Assembly (NCBI RefSeq): GCF_029227915.1
Contig: NC_079875.1
Coordinates: 27,650,001-27,714,000, forward strand
DNA length: 64,000 bases
Direction: 5' to 3'
From: Hydractinia symbiolongicarpus
Taxonomy: Eukaryota > Cnidaria > Hydrozoa > Anthoathecata > Hydractiniidae
Positions within the stretch are counted from its first letter, which is position 1. Each line of letters begins with the position of its first letter. The notes under the pieces are model-generated. The model was not told where the DNA came from. It was given only the letters and a program-made list of their open reading frames with translations, and did not search any database. Below, piece by piece: positions 53,215 to 63,596 of the stretch. Position numbers and translations under genes: made by a program.

Positions 53215-53414
53215 GAAAAAACAGTATTAAAACATGGTTACAAAATAATAGTTCTTAAGTTAAGTAATTGTAAGAAGAAAATCTTGCTTCAGGTTGTGAC
53301 TTCATTATTGCGTACTGATGCTTTTTTTTATGTCCTTAGAGACAACGAAGACAGTCCCTATTTTTCCAAATCCATTCTTAATAGAACATTGTGATATGTT
53401 GCATATGACATGGA

Positions 53415-53486
53415 GGCTCAATGGTCTAGTGGCATGATTCTCGCTTTGGGTGCGAGAGGTCCCGGGTTCAAATCCCGGTTGAGCCC
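53415..53486 (+). tRNA. tRNA-Pro-TGG: tRNA-Pro(TGG)
   Basis: Consensus; first of a Pro, Pro-like, short-Pro triplet with 153-bp steps. Confidence 0.93.
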
Positions 53487-53567
53487 TTTATTAAAGAGTT
53501 ACTAATGTTAAAGATAGGGACTGTCTTCTTCGTCTCTATGGATATAATAAAATGCAAGGGACATAGA

Positions 53568-53639
53568 GGCTCAATGGTCTAGTGGCATGATTCTCGCTTT
53601 GAGTGCGAGAGGTCCCGGGTTCAAATTCCGGTTGAGCCC
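53568..53639 (+). tRNA. tRNA-Pro body with anticodon TGA
   Basis: 72 nt with Pro-type acceptor, D-arm and discriminator C. The loop reads TTTGAGT, so the anticodon is TGA (Ser UCA) instead of TGG. The T-stem 3' strand is TCCGG, giving a G-T pair at 53/61 and a weaker B box. It lacks the long variable arm needed for seryl-tRNA synthetase. The spacer after it is also diverged (TCGGCGTCTCTCAGTATC). It is either a drifting pseudogene or a decoding variant. Confidence 0.85.
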
Positions 53640-53720
53640 ATTGTTGAAGTGTAACTAATGTTAAAGATAAGGACTGTCTTCGGCGTCTCTCAGTATCTAA
53701 TAAAGCGCACGTGACATGGA

Positions 53721-53776
53721 GGCTCAATGGTCTAGTGGCATGATTCTTGCTTTAGGTTCAAATCCCGGTTGAGCCC
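53721..53776 (+). pseudogene. 56-nt deleted tRNA-Pro
   Basis: Short form; preceded by GCGCACGTGACATGGA. Confidence 0.85.
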
Positions 53777-54055
53777 ATTGTTGGAGTGTAACTAATGTTG
53801 TCAGTGCAATTTCCGCTTGTTTCATTTTTTACAAAGACACTCGAAATAGCACATTCTTAATGCTATTTACTGAAGAGAACAAACCAAACTCGACTGAATC
53901 GCAAGTCTTGCCCTGAAGTTAAGAGTACTTCCTTATTGTAGGTGTTATCACATGCGCCTAACATCCCTAACGTGCCTTTTGGATTCGGGTCAGGCACACA
54001 TGTAGTAATAACTTAACTACTCTGTGTCCCAGTCTTACGCAGTTGTATAGCCACG

Positions 54056-54127
54056 GACTCTGTGGCGCAATGGTAGCGCGTCTGACTCCAGATCAGAAGG
54101 TTGCGTGTTCAATTCACGTCAGAGTCA
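54056..54127 (+). tRNA. tRNA-Trp-CCA: tRNA-Trp(CCA)
   Basis: Consensus. Confidence 0.93.
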
Positions 54128-54326
54128 GAAAAAACAGTATTAAAACATGGTTACAAAATAATGGTTCTTGAGTGAAGTAATTGTAAGAAGAAAATCTTGC
54201 TCGAAGTTGTGACTTCATTATTGCGTACTGAGGCTTTTTTTATATCCTTAGAGACAACGAAGACAGTCCCCATTTTTCCAAAGCCATTCCTAAGAGAACA
54301 TTGTGACATGTTGCATGTGACATGGA

Positions 54327-54398
54327 GGCTCAATGGTCTAGTGGCATGATTCTCGCTTTGGGTGCGAGAGGTCCCGGGTTCAAATCCCGGTTGAGCCC
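54327..54398 (+). tRNA. tRNA-Pro-TGG: tRNA-Pro(TGG)
   Basis: Consensus. Confidence 0.93.
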
Positions 54399-54479
54399 TT
54401 TATTAAAGAGTAACTAGTGTTAAAGATAGGGACTGTCTTCTTCGTCTCTATGGATATAATAAAATGCAAGGGACATGGA

Positions 54480-54535
54480 GGCTCAATGGTCTAGTGGCAT
54501 GATTCTTGCTTTAGGTTCAAATCCCGGTTGAGCCC
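54480..54535 (+). pseudogene. 56-nt deleted tRNA-Pro
   Basis: Short form, consensus. Confidence 0.85.
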
Positions 54536-54815
54536 ATTGTTGGAGTGTAACTAATGTTGTCAGTGCAATTTCCGCTCGTTTCATTTTTTACAAAGACACT
54601 CGAAATAGCACATCCTTAATGCTATTTACTGCAGAGAACAAACCAAACTCGTCTGAATCGCAAGTCTTGCCCTGAAGTTAAGAGTACTTCCTTATTTTAG
54701 GTGTTATCACATGCGCCTAACATCCCTAACGTGCCTTTTGGATTCGGGTCAGGTACACATGTAGTAATAACTTAAACTACTCTGGGTCCCAGTCTTACGC
54801 AGTTGTATAGCTACG

Positions 54816-54887
54816 GACTCTGTGGCGCAATGGTAGCGCGTCTGACTCCAGATCAGAAGGTTGCGTGTTCAATTCACGTCAGAGTCA
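54816..54887 (+). tRNA. tRNA-Trp-CCA: tRNA-Trp(CCA)
   Basis: Consensus. Confidence 0.93.
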
Positions 54888-55087
54888 GAAAAAACAGTAT
54901 TAAAACAAGGTTACAAAATAATAGTTCTTGAGTTAAGTAATTGTAAGAAGAAAATCTTGCTTCAGGTTGTGACTTCATTATTGCGTACTGAGGCTTTTTT
55001 TTATATCCTTAGAGACAACGAAGACAGTCCCTATTTTTCCAAATCCATTCTTAATAGAACATTGTGATATGTTGCATATGACATGGA

Positions 55088-55159
55088 GGCTCAATGGTCT
55101 AGTGGCATGATTCTCGCTTTGGGTGCGAGAGGTCCCGGGTTCAAATCCCGGTTGAGCCC
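55088..55159 (+). tRNA. tRNA-Pro-TGG: tRNA-Pro(TGG)
   Basis: Consensus. Confidence 0.93.
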
Positions 55160-55240
55160 ATTATTAAAGTGTAACTAATGTTAAAGATAGGGACTGTCTT
55201 CTTCGTCTCTATGGATATAATAAAATGCACGGGACATAGA

Positions 55241-55296
55241 GGCTCAATGGTCTAGTGGCATGATTCTTGCTTTAGGTTCAAATCCCAGTGAAGCCC
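55241..55296 (+). pseudogene. 56-nt deleted tRNA-Pro
   Basis: CCCAGTGAAGCCC end. Confidence 0.85.
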
Positions 55297-55576
55297 ATTG
55301 TTGGAGTGTAACTAATGTTGTCAGTGCAATTTCCGCTTGTTTCATTTTTTACAAAGACACTCGAAATAGCTCATCCTTAATGCTCTTTACTGCAGAGAAC
55401 AAACCAAACTCGTCTGAATCGCAAGTCTTGCCCTGAAGTTAAGAGTACTTCCTTATTTTAGGTGTTATCACATGCGCCTAACATCCCTAACGTGCCTTTT
55501 GGATTCGGGTCAGGTACACATGTAGTAATAACTTAAACTACTCTGGGTCCCAGTCTTACGCAGTTGTATAGCTACG

Positions 55577-55648
55577 GACTCTGTGGCGCAATGGTAGCGC
55601 GTCTGACTCCAGATCAGAAGGTTGCGTGTTCAATTCACGTCAGAGTCA
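55577..55648 (+). tRNA. tRNA-Trp-CCA: tRNA-Trp(CCA)
   Basis: Consensus. Confidence 0.93.
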
Positions 55649-55847
55649 GAAAAAACAGTATTAAAACAAGGTTACAAAATAATAGTTCTTGAGTTAAGTA
55701 ATTGTAAGAAGAAAATCTTGCTTCAGGTTGTGACTTCATTATTGCGTACTGAGGCTTTTTTTATATCCTTAGAGACAACGAAGACAGTCCCTATTTTTCC
55801 AAATCCATTCTTAATAGAACATTGTGATATGTTGCATATGACATGGA

Positions 55848-55919
55848 GGCTCAATGGTCTAGTGGCATGATTCTCGCTTTGGGTGCGAGAGGTCCCGGGT
55901 TCAAATCCCGGTTGAGCCC
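55848..55919 (+). tRNA. tRNA-Pro-TGG: tRNA-Pro(TGG)
   Basis: Consensus. Confidence 0.93.
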
Positions 55920-56000
55920 ATTATTAAAGTGTAACTAATGTTAAAGATAGGGACTGTCTTCTTCGTCTCTATGGATATAATAAAATGCACGGGACATAGA

Positions 56001-56056
56001 GGCTCAATGGTCTAGTGGCATGATTCTTGCTTTAGGTTCAAATCCCAGTGAAGCCC
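56001..56056 (+). pseudogene. 56-nt deleted tRNA-Pro
   Basis: CCCAGTGAAGCCC end. Confidence 0.85.
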
Positions 56057-56336
56057 ATTGTTGGAGTGTAACTAATGTTGTCAGTGCAATTTCCGCTTGT
56101 TTCATTTTTTAGAAAGACACTCGAAATAGCACATCCTTAATGCTATTTACTGCAGAGAACAAACCAAACTAGACTGAATCGCAAGTCTTGCCCTGAAGTT
56201 AAGAGTACTTCCTTATTGTAGGTGTTATCACATGCGCCTAACATCCCTAACGTGCCTTTTGGATTCGGGTCAGGTACACATGTAGTAATAACTTAAACTA
56301 CTCTGGGTCCCAGTCTTACGCAGTTGTATAGCTACG

Positions 56337-56408
56337 GACTCTGTGGCGCAATGGTAGCGCGTCTGACTCCAGATCAAAAGGTTGCGTGTTCAATTCACGT
56401 CAGAGTCA
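56337..56408 (+). tRNA. tRNA-Trp-CCA: tRNA-Trp(CCA)
   Basis: TCAAAAGG anticodon-stem mismatch. Confidence 0.88.
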
Positions 56409-56607
56409 GACAAAACAGTATTAAAACATGGTTACAAAATAATGGTTCTTGAGTGAAGTAATTGTAAGAAGAAAATCTTGCTCCAGGTTGTGACTTCATT
56501 ATTGCGTACTGAGGCTTTTTTTATATCCTTAGAGACAACGAAGACAGTCCCTATTTTTCCAAAGCCAATCTTAATAGAATATTGTGACATGTTGCATGTG
56601 ACATGGA

Positions 56608-56679
56608 GGCTCAATGGTCTAGTGGCATGATTCTCGCTTTGGGTGTGAGAGGTCCCGGGTTCAAATCCCGGTTGAGCCC
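56608..56679 (+). tRNA. tRNA-Pro-TGG: tRNA-Pro(TGG)
   Basis: Anticodon stem GTGAG wobble. Confidence 0.9.
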
Positions 56680-56759
56680 ATTACTAAAGTGTAACTAATG
56701 TTAAAGATAGGGACTGTCTTCTCGTCTCTATGGATATAATAAAATGCACGGGACATAGA

Positions 56760-56815
56760 GGCTCAATGGTCTAGTGGCATGATTCTTGCTTTAGGTTCAA
56801 ATCCCGGTTGAGCCC
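56760..56815 (+). pseudogene. 56-nt deleted tRNA-Pro
   Basis: Short form, consensus. Confidence 0.85.
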
Positions 56816-57095
56816 ATTGTTGGAGTGCAACTAATGTTGTCAGTGCAATTTCCGCTTGTTTCATTTTTTAGAAAGACACTCGAAATAGCACATCCTTAAT
56901 GCTATTTACTGCAGAGAACAAACCAAACTAGACTGAATCGCAAGTCTTGCCCTGAAGTTAAGAGTACTTCCTTATTGTAGGTGTTATCACATGCGCCTAA
57001 CATCCCTAACGTGCCTTTTGGATTCGGGTCAGGTACACATGTAGTAATAACTTAAACTACTCTGGGTCCCAGTCTTACGCAGTTGTATAGCTACG

Positions 57096-57167
57096 GACTC
57101 TGTGGCGCAATGGTAGCGCGTCTGACTCCAGATCAAAAGGTTGCGTGTTCAATTCACGTCAGAGTCA
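57096..57167 (+). tRNA. tRNA-Trp-CCA: tRNA-Trp(CCA)
   Basis: TCAAAAGG anticodon-stem mismatch. Confidence 0.88.
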
Positions 57168-57366
57168 GACAAAACAGTATTAAAACATGGTTACAAAATA
57201 ATGGTTCTTGAGTGAAGTAATTGTAAGAAGAAAATTTTGCTCCAGGTTGTGACTTCATTATTGCGTACTGAGGCTTTTTTTATATCCTTAGAGACAACGA
57301 AGACAGTCCCTATTTTTCCAAAGCTATTCTTAATAGAATATTGTGACATGTTGCATGTGACATGGA

Positions 57367-57438
57367 GGCTCAATGGTCTAGTGGCATGATTCTCGCTTTG
57401 GGTGTGAGAGGTCCCGGGTTCAAATCCCGGTTGAGCCC
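57367..57438 (+). tRNA. tRNA-Pro-TGG: tRNA-Pro(TGG)
   Basis: Anticodon stem GTGAG wobble. Confidence 0.9.
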
Positions 57439-57518
57439 ATTACTAAAGTGTAACTAATGTTAAAGATAGGGACTGTCTTCTCGTCTCTATGGATATAATA
57501 AAATGCACGGGACATAGA

Positions 57519-57574
57519 GGCTCAATGGTCTAGTGGCATGATTCTTGCTTTAGGTTCAAATCCCGGTTGAGCCC
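57519..57574 (+). pseudogene. 56-nt deleted tRNA-Pro
   Basis: Short form, consensus. Confidence 0.85.
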
Positions 57575-57854
57575 ATTGTTGGAGTGCAACTAATGTTGTC
57601 AGTGCAATTTTCGCTTGTTTCATTTTTTACAAAGACACTCGAAATAGCACATCCTTAATGCTATTTACTGCAGAGAACAAACCAAAGTAGACTGAATCGC
57701 AAGTCTTCCCCTGAAGTTAAGAGTACTTCCTTATTGTAGATGTTATCACATGCGCCTAACATCCCTTACGTGCATTTTGGATTCGGGTCAGGCACACATG
57801 TAGTAATAACTTAAACTACTCTGGGTCCCAGTCTTACGCAGTTGTATAGCTACG

Positions 57855-57926
57855 GACTCTGTGGCGCAATGGTAGCGCGTCTGACTCCAGATCAGAAGGT
57901 TGCGTGTTCAATTCACGTCAGAGTCA
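57855..57926 (+). tRNA. tRNA-Trp-CCA: tRNA-Trp(CCA)
   Basis: Consensus. Confidence 0.93.
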
Positions 57927-58125
57927 GAAAAAACAGTATTAAAACAAGGTTACAAAATAATAGTTCTTGAGTTAAGTAATTGTAAGAAGAAAATCTTGCT
58001 TCAGGTTGTGACTTCATTATTGCGATTGAGGCTTTTTTTTATATCCTTAGAGACAACGAAGACAGTCCCTATTTTTCCAAATCCATTCTTAATAGAACAT
58101 TGTGATATGTTGCATATGACATGGA

Positions 58126-58197
58126 GGCTCAATGGTCTAGTGGCATGATTCTCGCTTTGGGTGCGTGAGGTCCCGGGTTCAAATCCCGGTTGAGCCC
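58126..58197 (+). tRNA. tRNA-Pro-TGG: tRNA-Pro(TGG)
   Basis: GCGTG anticodon-stem variant. Confidence 0.87.
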
Positions 58198-58278
58198 ATT
58201 ATTAAAGTGTAACTAATGTTAAAGATAGGGACTGTCTTCTTCGTCTCTATGGATATAATAAAATGCACGGGACATAGA

Positions 58279-58334
58279 GGCTCAATGGTCTAGTGGCATG
58301 ATTCTTGCTTTAGGTTCAAATCCCAGTGGAGCCC
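58279..58334 (+). pseudogene. 56-nt deleted tRNA-Pro
   Basis: CCCAGTGGAGCCC end. Confidence 0.85.
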
Positions 58335-58614
58335 ATTGTTGGAGTGTAACTAATGTTGTCAGTGCAATTTCCGCTTGTTTCATTTTTTAGAAAGACACTC
58401 GAAATAGCACATCCTTAATGCTATTTACTGCAGAGAACAAACCAAACTAGACTGAATCGCAAGTCTTGCCCTGAAGTTAAGAGTACTTCCTTATTATAGG
58501 TGTTATCACATGCGCCTAACATCCCTAACGTGCCTTTTGGATTTGGGTCAGGTACACATGTAGTAATAACTTAAACTACTCTGGGTCCCAGTCTTACGCA
58601 GTTGTATAGCTACG

Positions 58615-58686
58615 GACTCTGTGGCGCAATGGTAGCGCGTCTGACTCCAGATCAGAAGGTTGCGTGTTCAATTCACGTCAGAGTCA
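58615..58686 (+). tRNA. tRNA-Trp-CCA: tRNA-Trp(CCA)
   Basis: Consensus. Confidence 0.93.
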
Positions 58687-58885
58687 GAAAAAACAGTATT
58701 AAAACATGGTTACAAAATAATGGTTCTTGAGTGAAGTAATTGTAAGAAGAAAATCTTGCTCCAGGTTGTGACTTCATTATTGCGTACTGAGGCTTTTTTT
58801 ATATCCTTAGAGACAACGAAGACAGTCCCTATTTTTCCAAAGCCATTCTTAATAGAATATTGTGACATGTTGCATGTGACATGGA

Positions 58886-58957
58886 GGCTCAATGGTCTAG
58901 TGGCATGATTCTCGCTTTGGGTGCGAGAGGTCCCGGGTTCAAATCCCGGTTGAGCCC
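58886..58957 (+). tRNA. tRNA-Pro-TGG: tRNA-Pro(TGG)
   Basis: Consensus. Confidence 0.93.
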
Positions 58958-59037
58958 ATTATTAAAGTGTAACTAATGTTAAAGATAGGGACTGTCTTCT
59001 CGTCTCTATGGATATAATAAAATGCACGGGACATAGA

Positions 59038-59093
59038 GGCTCAATGGTCTAGTGGCATGATTCTTGCTTCAGGTTCAAATCCCGGTTGAGCCC
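59038..59093 (+). pseudogene. 56-nt deleted tRNA-Pro
   Basis: GCTTCAGG variant. Confidence 0.85.
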
Positions 59094-59373
59094 ATTGTTG
59101 GAGTGTAACTAATGTTGTCAGTGCAATTTCCGCTTGTTTCATTTTTTAGAAAGACACTCGAAATAGCACATCCTTAATGCTATTTACTGCAGAGAACAAA
59201 CCAAAGTAGACTGAATCGCAAGTCTTCCCCTGAAGTTAAGAGTACTTCCTTATTGTAGATGTTATCACATGCGCCTAACATCCCTTACGTGCATTTTGGA
59301 TTCGGGTCAGGCACACATGTAGTAATAACTTAAACTACTCTGGGTCCCAGTCTTACGCAGTTGTATAGCTACG

Positions 59374-59445
59374 GACTCTGTGGCGCAATGGTAGCGCGTC
59401 TGACTCCAGATCAGAAGGTTGCGTGTTCAATTCACGTCAGAGTCA
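59374..59445 (+). tRNA. tRNA-Trp-CCA: tRNA-Trp(CCA)
   Basis: Consensus. Confidence 0.93.
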
Positions 59446-59644
59446 GAAAAAACAGTATTAAAACAAGGTTACAAAATAATAGTTCTTGAGTTAAGTAATT
59501 GTAAGAAGAAAATCTTGCTTCAGGTTGTGACTTCATTATTGCGATTGAGGCTTTTTTTTATATCCTTAGAGACAACGAAGACAGTCCCTATTTTTCCAAA
59601 TCCATTCTTAATAGAACATTGTGATATGTTGCATATGACATGGA

Positions 59645-59716
59645 GGCTCAATGGTCTAGTGGCATGATTCTCGCTTTGGGTGCGTGAGGTCCCGGGTTCA
59701 AATCCCGGTTGAGCCC
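59645..59716 (+). tRNA. tRNA-Pro-TGG: tRNA-Pro(TGG)
   Basis: GCGTG anticodon-stem variant. Confidence 0.87.
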
Positions 59717-59797
59717 ATTATTAAAGTGTAACTAATGTTAAAGATAGGGACTGTCTTCTTCGTCTCTATGGATATAATAAAATGCACGGGACATAGA

Positions 59798-59853
59798 GGC
59801 TCAATGGTCTAGTGGCATGATTCTTGCTTTAGGTTCAAATCCCAGTGGAGCCC
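59798..59853 (+). pseudogene. 56-nt deleted tRNA-Pro
   Basis: CCCAGTGGAGCCC end. Confidence 0.85.
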
Positions 59854-60133
59854 ATTGTTGGAGTGTAACTAATGTTGTCAGTGCAATTTCCGCTTGTTTC
59901 ATTTTTTAGAAAGACACTCGAAATAGCACATCCTTAATGCTATTTACTGCAGAGAACAAACCAAACTAGACTGAATCGCAAGTCTTCCCCTGAAGTTAAG
60001 AGTACTTCCTTATTGTAGATGTTATCACATGCGCCTAACATCCCTTACGTGCATTTTGGATTCGGGTCAGGCACACATGTAGTAATAACTTAAACTACTC
60101 TGGGTCCCAGTCTTACGCAGTTGTATAGCTACG

Positions 60134-60205
60134 GACTCTGTGGCGCAATGGTAGCGCGTCTGACTCCAGATCAGAAGGTTGCGTGTTCAATTCACGTCAG
60201 AGTCA
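60134..60205 (+). tRNA. tRNA-Trp-CCA: tRNA-Trp(CCA)
   Basis: Consensus. Confidence 0.93.
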
Positions 60206-60405
60206 GAAAAAACAGTATTAAAACAAGGTTACAAAATAATAGTTCTTGAGTTAAGTAATTGTAAGAAGAAAATCTTGCTTCAGGTTGTGACTTCATTATT
60301 GCGTACTGAGGCTTTTTTTTATATCCTTAGAGACAACGAAGACAGTCCCTATTTTTCCAAATCCATTCTTAATAGAACATTGTGATATGTTGCATATGAC
60401 ATGGA

Positions 60406-60477
60406 GGCTCAATGGTCTAGTGGCATGATTCTCGCTTTGGGTGCGAGAGGTCCCGGGTTCAAATCCCGGTTGAGCCC
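60406..60477 (+). tRNA. tRNA-Pro-TGG: tRNA-Pro(TGG)
   Basis: Consensus. Confidence 0.93.
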
Positions 60478-60558
60478 ATTATTAAAGTGTAACTAATGTT
60501 AAAGATAGGGACTGTCTTCTTCGTCTCTATGGATATAATAAAATGCACGGGACATAGA

Positions 60559-60614
60559 GGCTCAATGGTCTAGTGGCATGATTCTTGCTTTAGGTTCAAA
60601 TCCCAGTGAAGCCC
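60559..60614 (+). pseudogene. 56-nt deleted tRNA-Pro
   Basis: CCCAGTGAAGCCC end. Confidence 0.85.
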
Positions 60615-60894
60615 ATTGTTGGAGTGTAACTAATGTTGTCAGTGCAATTTCCGCTTGTTTCATTTTTTACAAAGACACTCGAAATAGCTCATCCTTAATG
60701 CTCTTTACTGCAGAGAACAAACCAAACTCGTCTGAATCGCAAGTCTTGCCCTGAAGTTAAGAGTACTTCCTTATTTTAGGTGTTATCACATGCGCCTAAC
60801 ATCCCTAACGTGCCTTTTGGATTCGGGTCAGGTACACATGTAGTAATAACTTAAACTACTCTGGGTCCCAGTCTTACGCAGTTGTATAGCTACG

Positions 60895-60966
60895 GACTCT
60901 GTGGCGCAATGGTAGCGCGTCTGACTCCAGATCAGAAGGTTGCGTGTTCAATTCACGTCAGAGTCA
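60895..60966 (+). tRNA. tRNA-Trp-CCA: tRNA-Trp(CCA)
   Basis: Consensus. Confidence 0.93.
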
Positions 60967-61165
60967 GAAAAAACAGTATTAAAACAAGGTTACAAAATAA
61001 TAGTTCTTGAGTTAAGTAATTGTAAGAAGAAAATCTTGCTTCAGGTTGTGACTTCATTATTGCGTACTGAGGCTTTTTTTATATCCTTAGAGACAACGAA
61101 GACAGTCCCTATTTTTCCAAATCCATTCTTAATAGAACATTGTGATATGTTGCATATGACATGGA

Positions 61166-61237
61166 GGCTCAATGGTCTAGTGGCATGATTCTCGCTTTGG
61201 GTGCGAGAGGTCCCGGGTTCAAATCCCGGTTGAGCCC
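61166..61237 (+). tRNA. tRNA-Pro-TGG: tRNA-Pro(TGG)
   Basis: Consensus. Confidence 0.93.
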
Positions 61238-61318
61238 ATTATTAAAGTGTAACTAATGTTAAAGATAGGGACTGTCTTCTTCGTCTCTATGGATATAATA
61301 AAATGCACGGGACATAGA

Positions 61319-61374
61319 GGCTCAATGGTCTAGTGGCATGATTCTTGCTTTAGGTTCAAATCCCAGTGAAGCCC
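61319..61374 (+). pseudogene. 56-nt deleted tRNA-Pro
   Basis: CCCAGTGAAGCCC end. Confidence 0.85.
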
Positions 61375-61654
61375 ATTGTTGGAGTGTAACTAATGTTGTC
61401 AGTGCAATTTCCGCTTGTTTCATTTTTTAGAAAGACACTCGAAATAGCACATCCTTAATGCTATTTACTGCAGAGAACAAACCAAACTAGACTGAATCGC
61501 AAGTCTTGCCCTGAAGTTAAGAGTACTTCCTTATTGTAGGTGTTATCACATGCGCCTAACATCCCTAACGTGCCTTTTGGATTCGGGTCAGGTACACATG
61601 TAGTAATAACTTAAACTACTCTGGGTCCCAGTCTTACGCAGTTGTATAGCTACG

Positions 61655-61726
61655 GACTCTGTGGCGCAATGGTAGCGCGTCTGACTCCAGATCAAAAGGT
61701 TGCGTGTTCAATTCACGTCAGAGTCA
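61655..61726 (+). tRNA. tRNA-Trp-CCA: tRNA-Trp(CCA)
   Basis: TCAAAAGG anticodon-stem mismatch. Confidence 0.88.
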
Positions 61727-61925
61727 GACAAAACAGTATTAAAACATGGTTACAAAATAATGGTTCTTGAGTGAAGTAATTGTAAGAAGAAAATCTTGCT
61801 CCAGGTTGTGACTTCATTATTGCGTACTGAGGCTTTTTTTATATCCTTAGAGACAACGAAGACAGTCCCTATTTTTCCAAAGCCAATCTTAATAGAATAT
61901 TGTGACATGTTGCATGTGACATGGA

Positions 61926-61997
61926 GGCTCAATGGTCTAGTGGCATGATTCTCGCTTTGGGTGTGAGAGGTCCCGGGTTCAAATCCCGGTTGAGCCC
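61926..61997 (+). tRNA. tRNA-Pro-TGG: tRNA-Pro(TGG)
   Basis: Anticodon stem GTGAG wobble. Confidence 0.9.
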
Positions 61998-62077
61998 ATT
62001 ACTAAAGTGTAACTAATGTTAAAGATAGGGACTGTCTTCTCGTCTCTATGGATATAATAAAATGCACGGGACATAGA

Positions 62078-62133
62078 GGCTCAATGGTCTAGTGGCATGA
62101 TTCTTGCTTTAGGTTCAAATCCCGGTTGAGCCC
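62078..62133 (+). pseudogene. 56-nt deleted tRNA-Pro
   Basis: Short form, consensus. Confidence 0.85.
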
Positions 62134-62413
62134 ATTGTTGGAGTGCAACTAATGTTGTCAGTGCAATTTCCGCTTGTTTCATTTTTTAGAAAGACACTCG
62201 AAATAGCACATCCTTAATGCTATTTACTGCAGAGAACAAACCAAACTAGACTGAATCGCAAGTCTTGCCCTGAAGTTAAGAGTACTTCCTTATTGTAGGT
62301 GTTATCACATGCGCCTAACATCCCTAACGTGCCTTTTGGATTCGGGTCAGGTACACATGTAGTAATAACTTAAACTACTCTGGGTCCCAGTCTTACGCAG
62401 TTGTATAGCTACG

Positions 62414-62485
62414 GACTCTGTGGCGCAATGGTAGCGCGTCTGACTCCAGATCAAAAGGTTGCGTGTTCAATTCACGTCAGAGTCA
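62414..62485 (+). tRNA. tRNA-Trp-CCA: tRNA-Trp(CCA)
   Basis: TCAAAAGG anticodon-stem mismatch. Confidence 0.88.
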
Positions 62486-62684
62486 GACAAAACAGTATTA
62501 AAACATGGTTACAAAATAATGGTTCTTGAGTGAAGTAATTGTAAGAAGAAAATTTTGCTCCAGGTTGTGACTTCATTATTGCGTACTGAGGCTTTTTTTA
62601 TATCCTTAGAGACAACGAAGACAGTCCCTATTTTTCCAAAGCTATTCTTAATAGAATATTGTGACATGTTGCATGTGACATGGA

Positions 62685-62756
62685 GGCTCAATGGTCTAGT
62701 GGCATGATTCTCGCTTTGGGTGTGAGAGGTCCCGGGTTCAAATCCCGGTTGAGCCC
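62685..62756 (+). tRNA. tRNA-Pro-TGG: tRNA-Pro(TGG)
   Basis: Anticodon stem GTGAG wobble. Confidence 0.9.
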
Positions 62757-62836
62757 ATTACTAAAGTGTAACTAATGTTAAAGATAGGGACTGTCTTCTC
62801 GTCTCTATGGATATAATAAAATGCACGGGACATAGA

Positions 62837-62892
62837 GGCTCAATGGTCTAGTGGCATGATTCTTGCTTTAGGTTCAAATCCCGGTTGAGCCC
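62837..62892 (+). pseudogene. 56-nt deleted tRNA-Pro
   Basis: Short form, consensus. Confidence 0.85.
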
Positions 62893-63172
62893 ATTGTTGG
62901 AGTGCAACTAATGTTGTCAGTGCAATTTTCGCTTGTTTCATTTTTTACAAAGACACTCGAAATAGCACATCCTTAATGCTATTTACTGCAGAGAACAAAC
63001 CAAAGTAGACTGAATCGCAAGTCTTCCCCTGAAGTTAAGAGTACTTCCTTATTGTAGATGTTATCACATGCGCCTAACATCCCTTACGTGCATTTTGGAT
63101 TCGGGTCAGGCACACATGTAGTAATAACTTAAACTACTCTGGGTCCCAGTCTTACGCAGTTGTATAGCTACG

Positions 63173-63244
63173 GACTCTGTGGCGCAATGGTAGCGCGTCT
63201 GACTCCAGATCAGAAGGTTGCGTGTTCAATTCACGTCAGAGTCA
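63173..63244 (+). tRNA. tRNA-Trp-CCA: tRNA-Trp(CCA)
   Basis: Consensus. Confidence 0.93.
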
Positions 63245-63443
63245 GAAAAAACAGTATTAAAACAAGGTTACAAAATAATAGTTCTTGAGTTAAGTAATTG
63301 TAAGAAGAAAATCTTGCTTCAGGTTGTGACTTCATTATTGCGATTGAGGCTTTTTTTTATATCCTTAGAGACAACGAAGACAGTCCCTATTTTTCCAAAT
63401 CCATTCTTAATAGAACATTGTGATATGTTGCATATGACATGGA

Positions 63444-63515
63444 GGCTCAATGGTCTAGTGGCATGATTCTCGCTTTGGGTGCGTGAGGTCCCGGGTTCAA
63501 ATCCCGGTTGAGCCC
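63444..63515 (+). tRNA. tRNA-Pro-TGG: tRNA-Pro(TGG)
   Basis: GCGTG anticodon-stem variant. Confidence 0.87.
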
Positions 63516-63596
63516 ATTATTAAAGTGTAACTAATGTTAAAGATAGGGACTGTCTTCTTCGTCTCTATGGATATAATAAAATGCACGGGACATAGA

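Larger units (their letters stand above)
48340..53390. repeat. Higher-order duplication of about 5 kb, copy 2
   Basis: Second copy of 42075-47126. Differences are few, for example one A lost near 49234 and one C to G change in the Pro T-stem at 50949-51020. Confidence 0.85.
54764..58682. repeat. Higher-order duplication, copy 1 (offset 5,318)
   Basis: Every tRNA from Trp 54816 to Trp 58615 recurs 5,318 bp downstream. Sequence left of about 54764 differs (TATTTTAGG against TATTGTAGA), which marks the border. Confidence 0.85.

Noticed and set aside
54640-54740. Spacer resembling 5S rRNA (TCGTCTGAATCGCAAG, GTTAAGAGTACTTCC)
   Set aside because: Only short matches in roughly the right order. The internal control regions and stems of 5S are absent. 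A covariance-model search would settle it.
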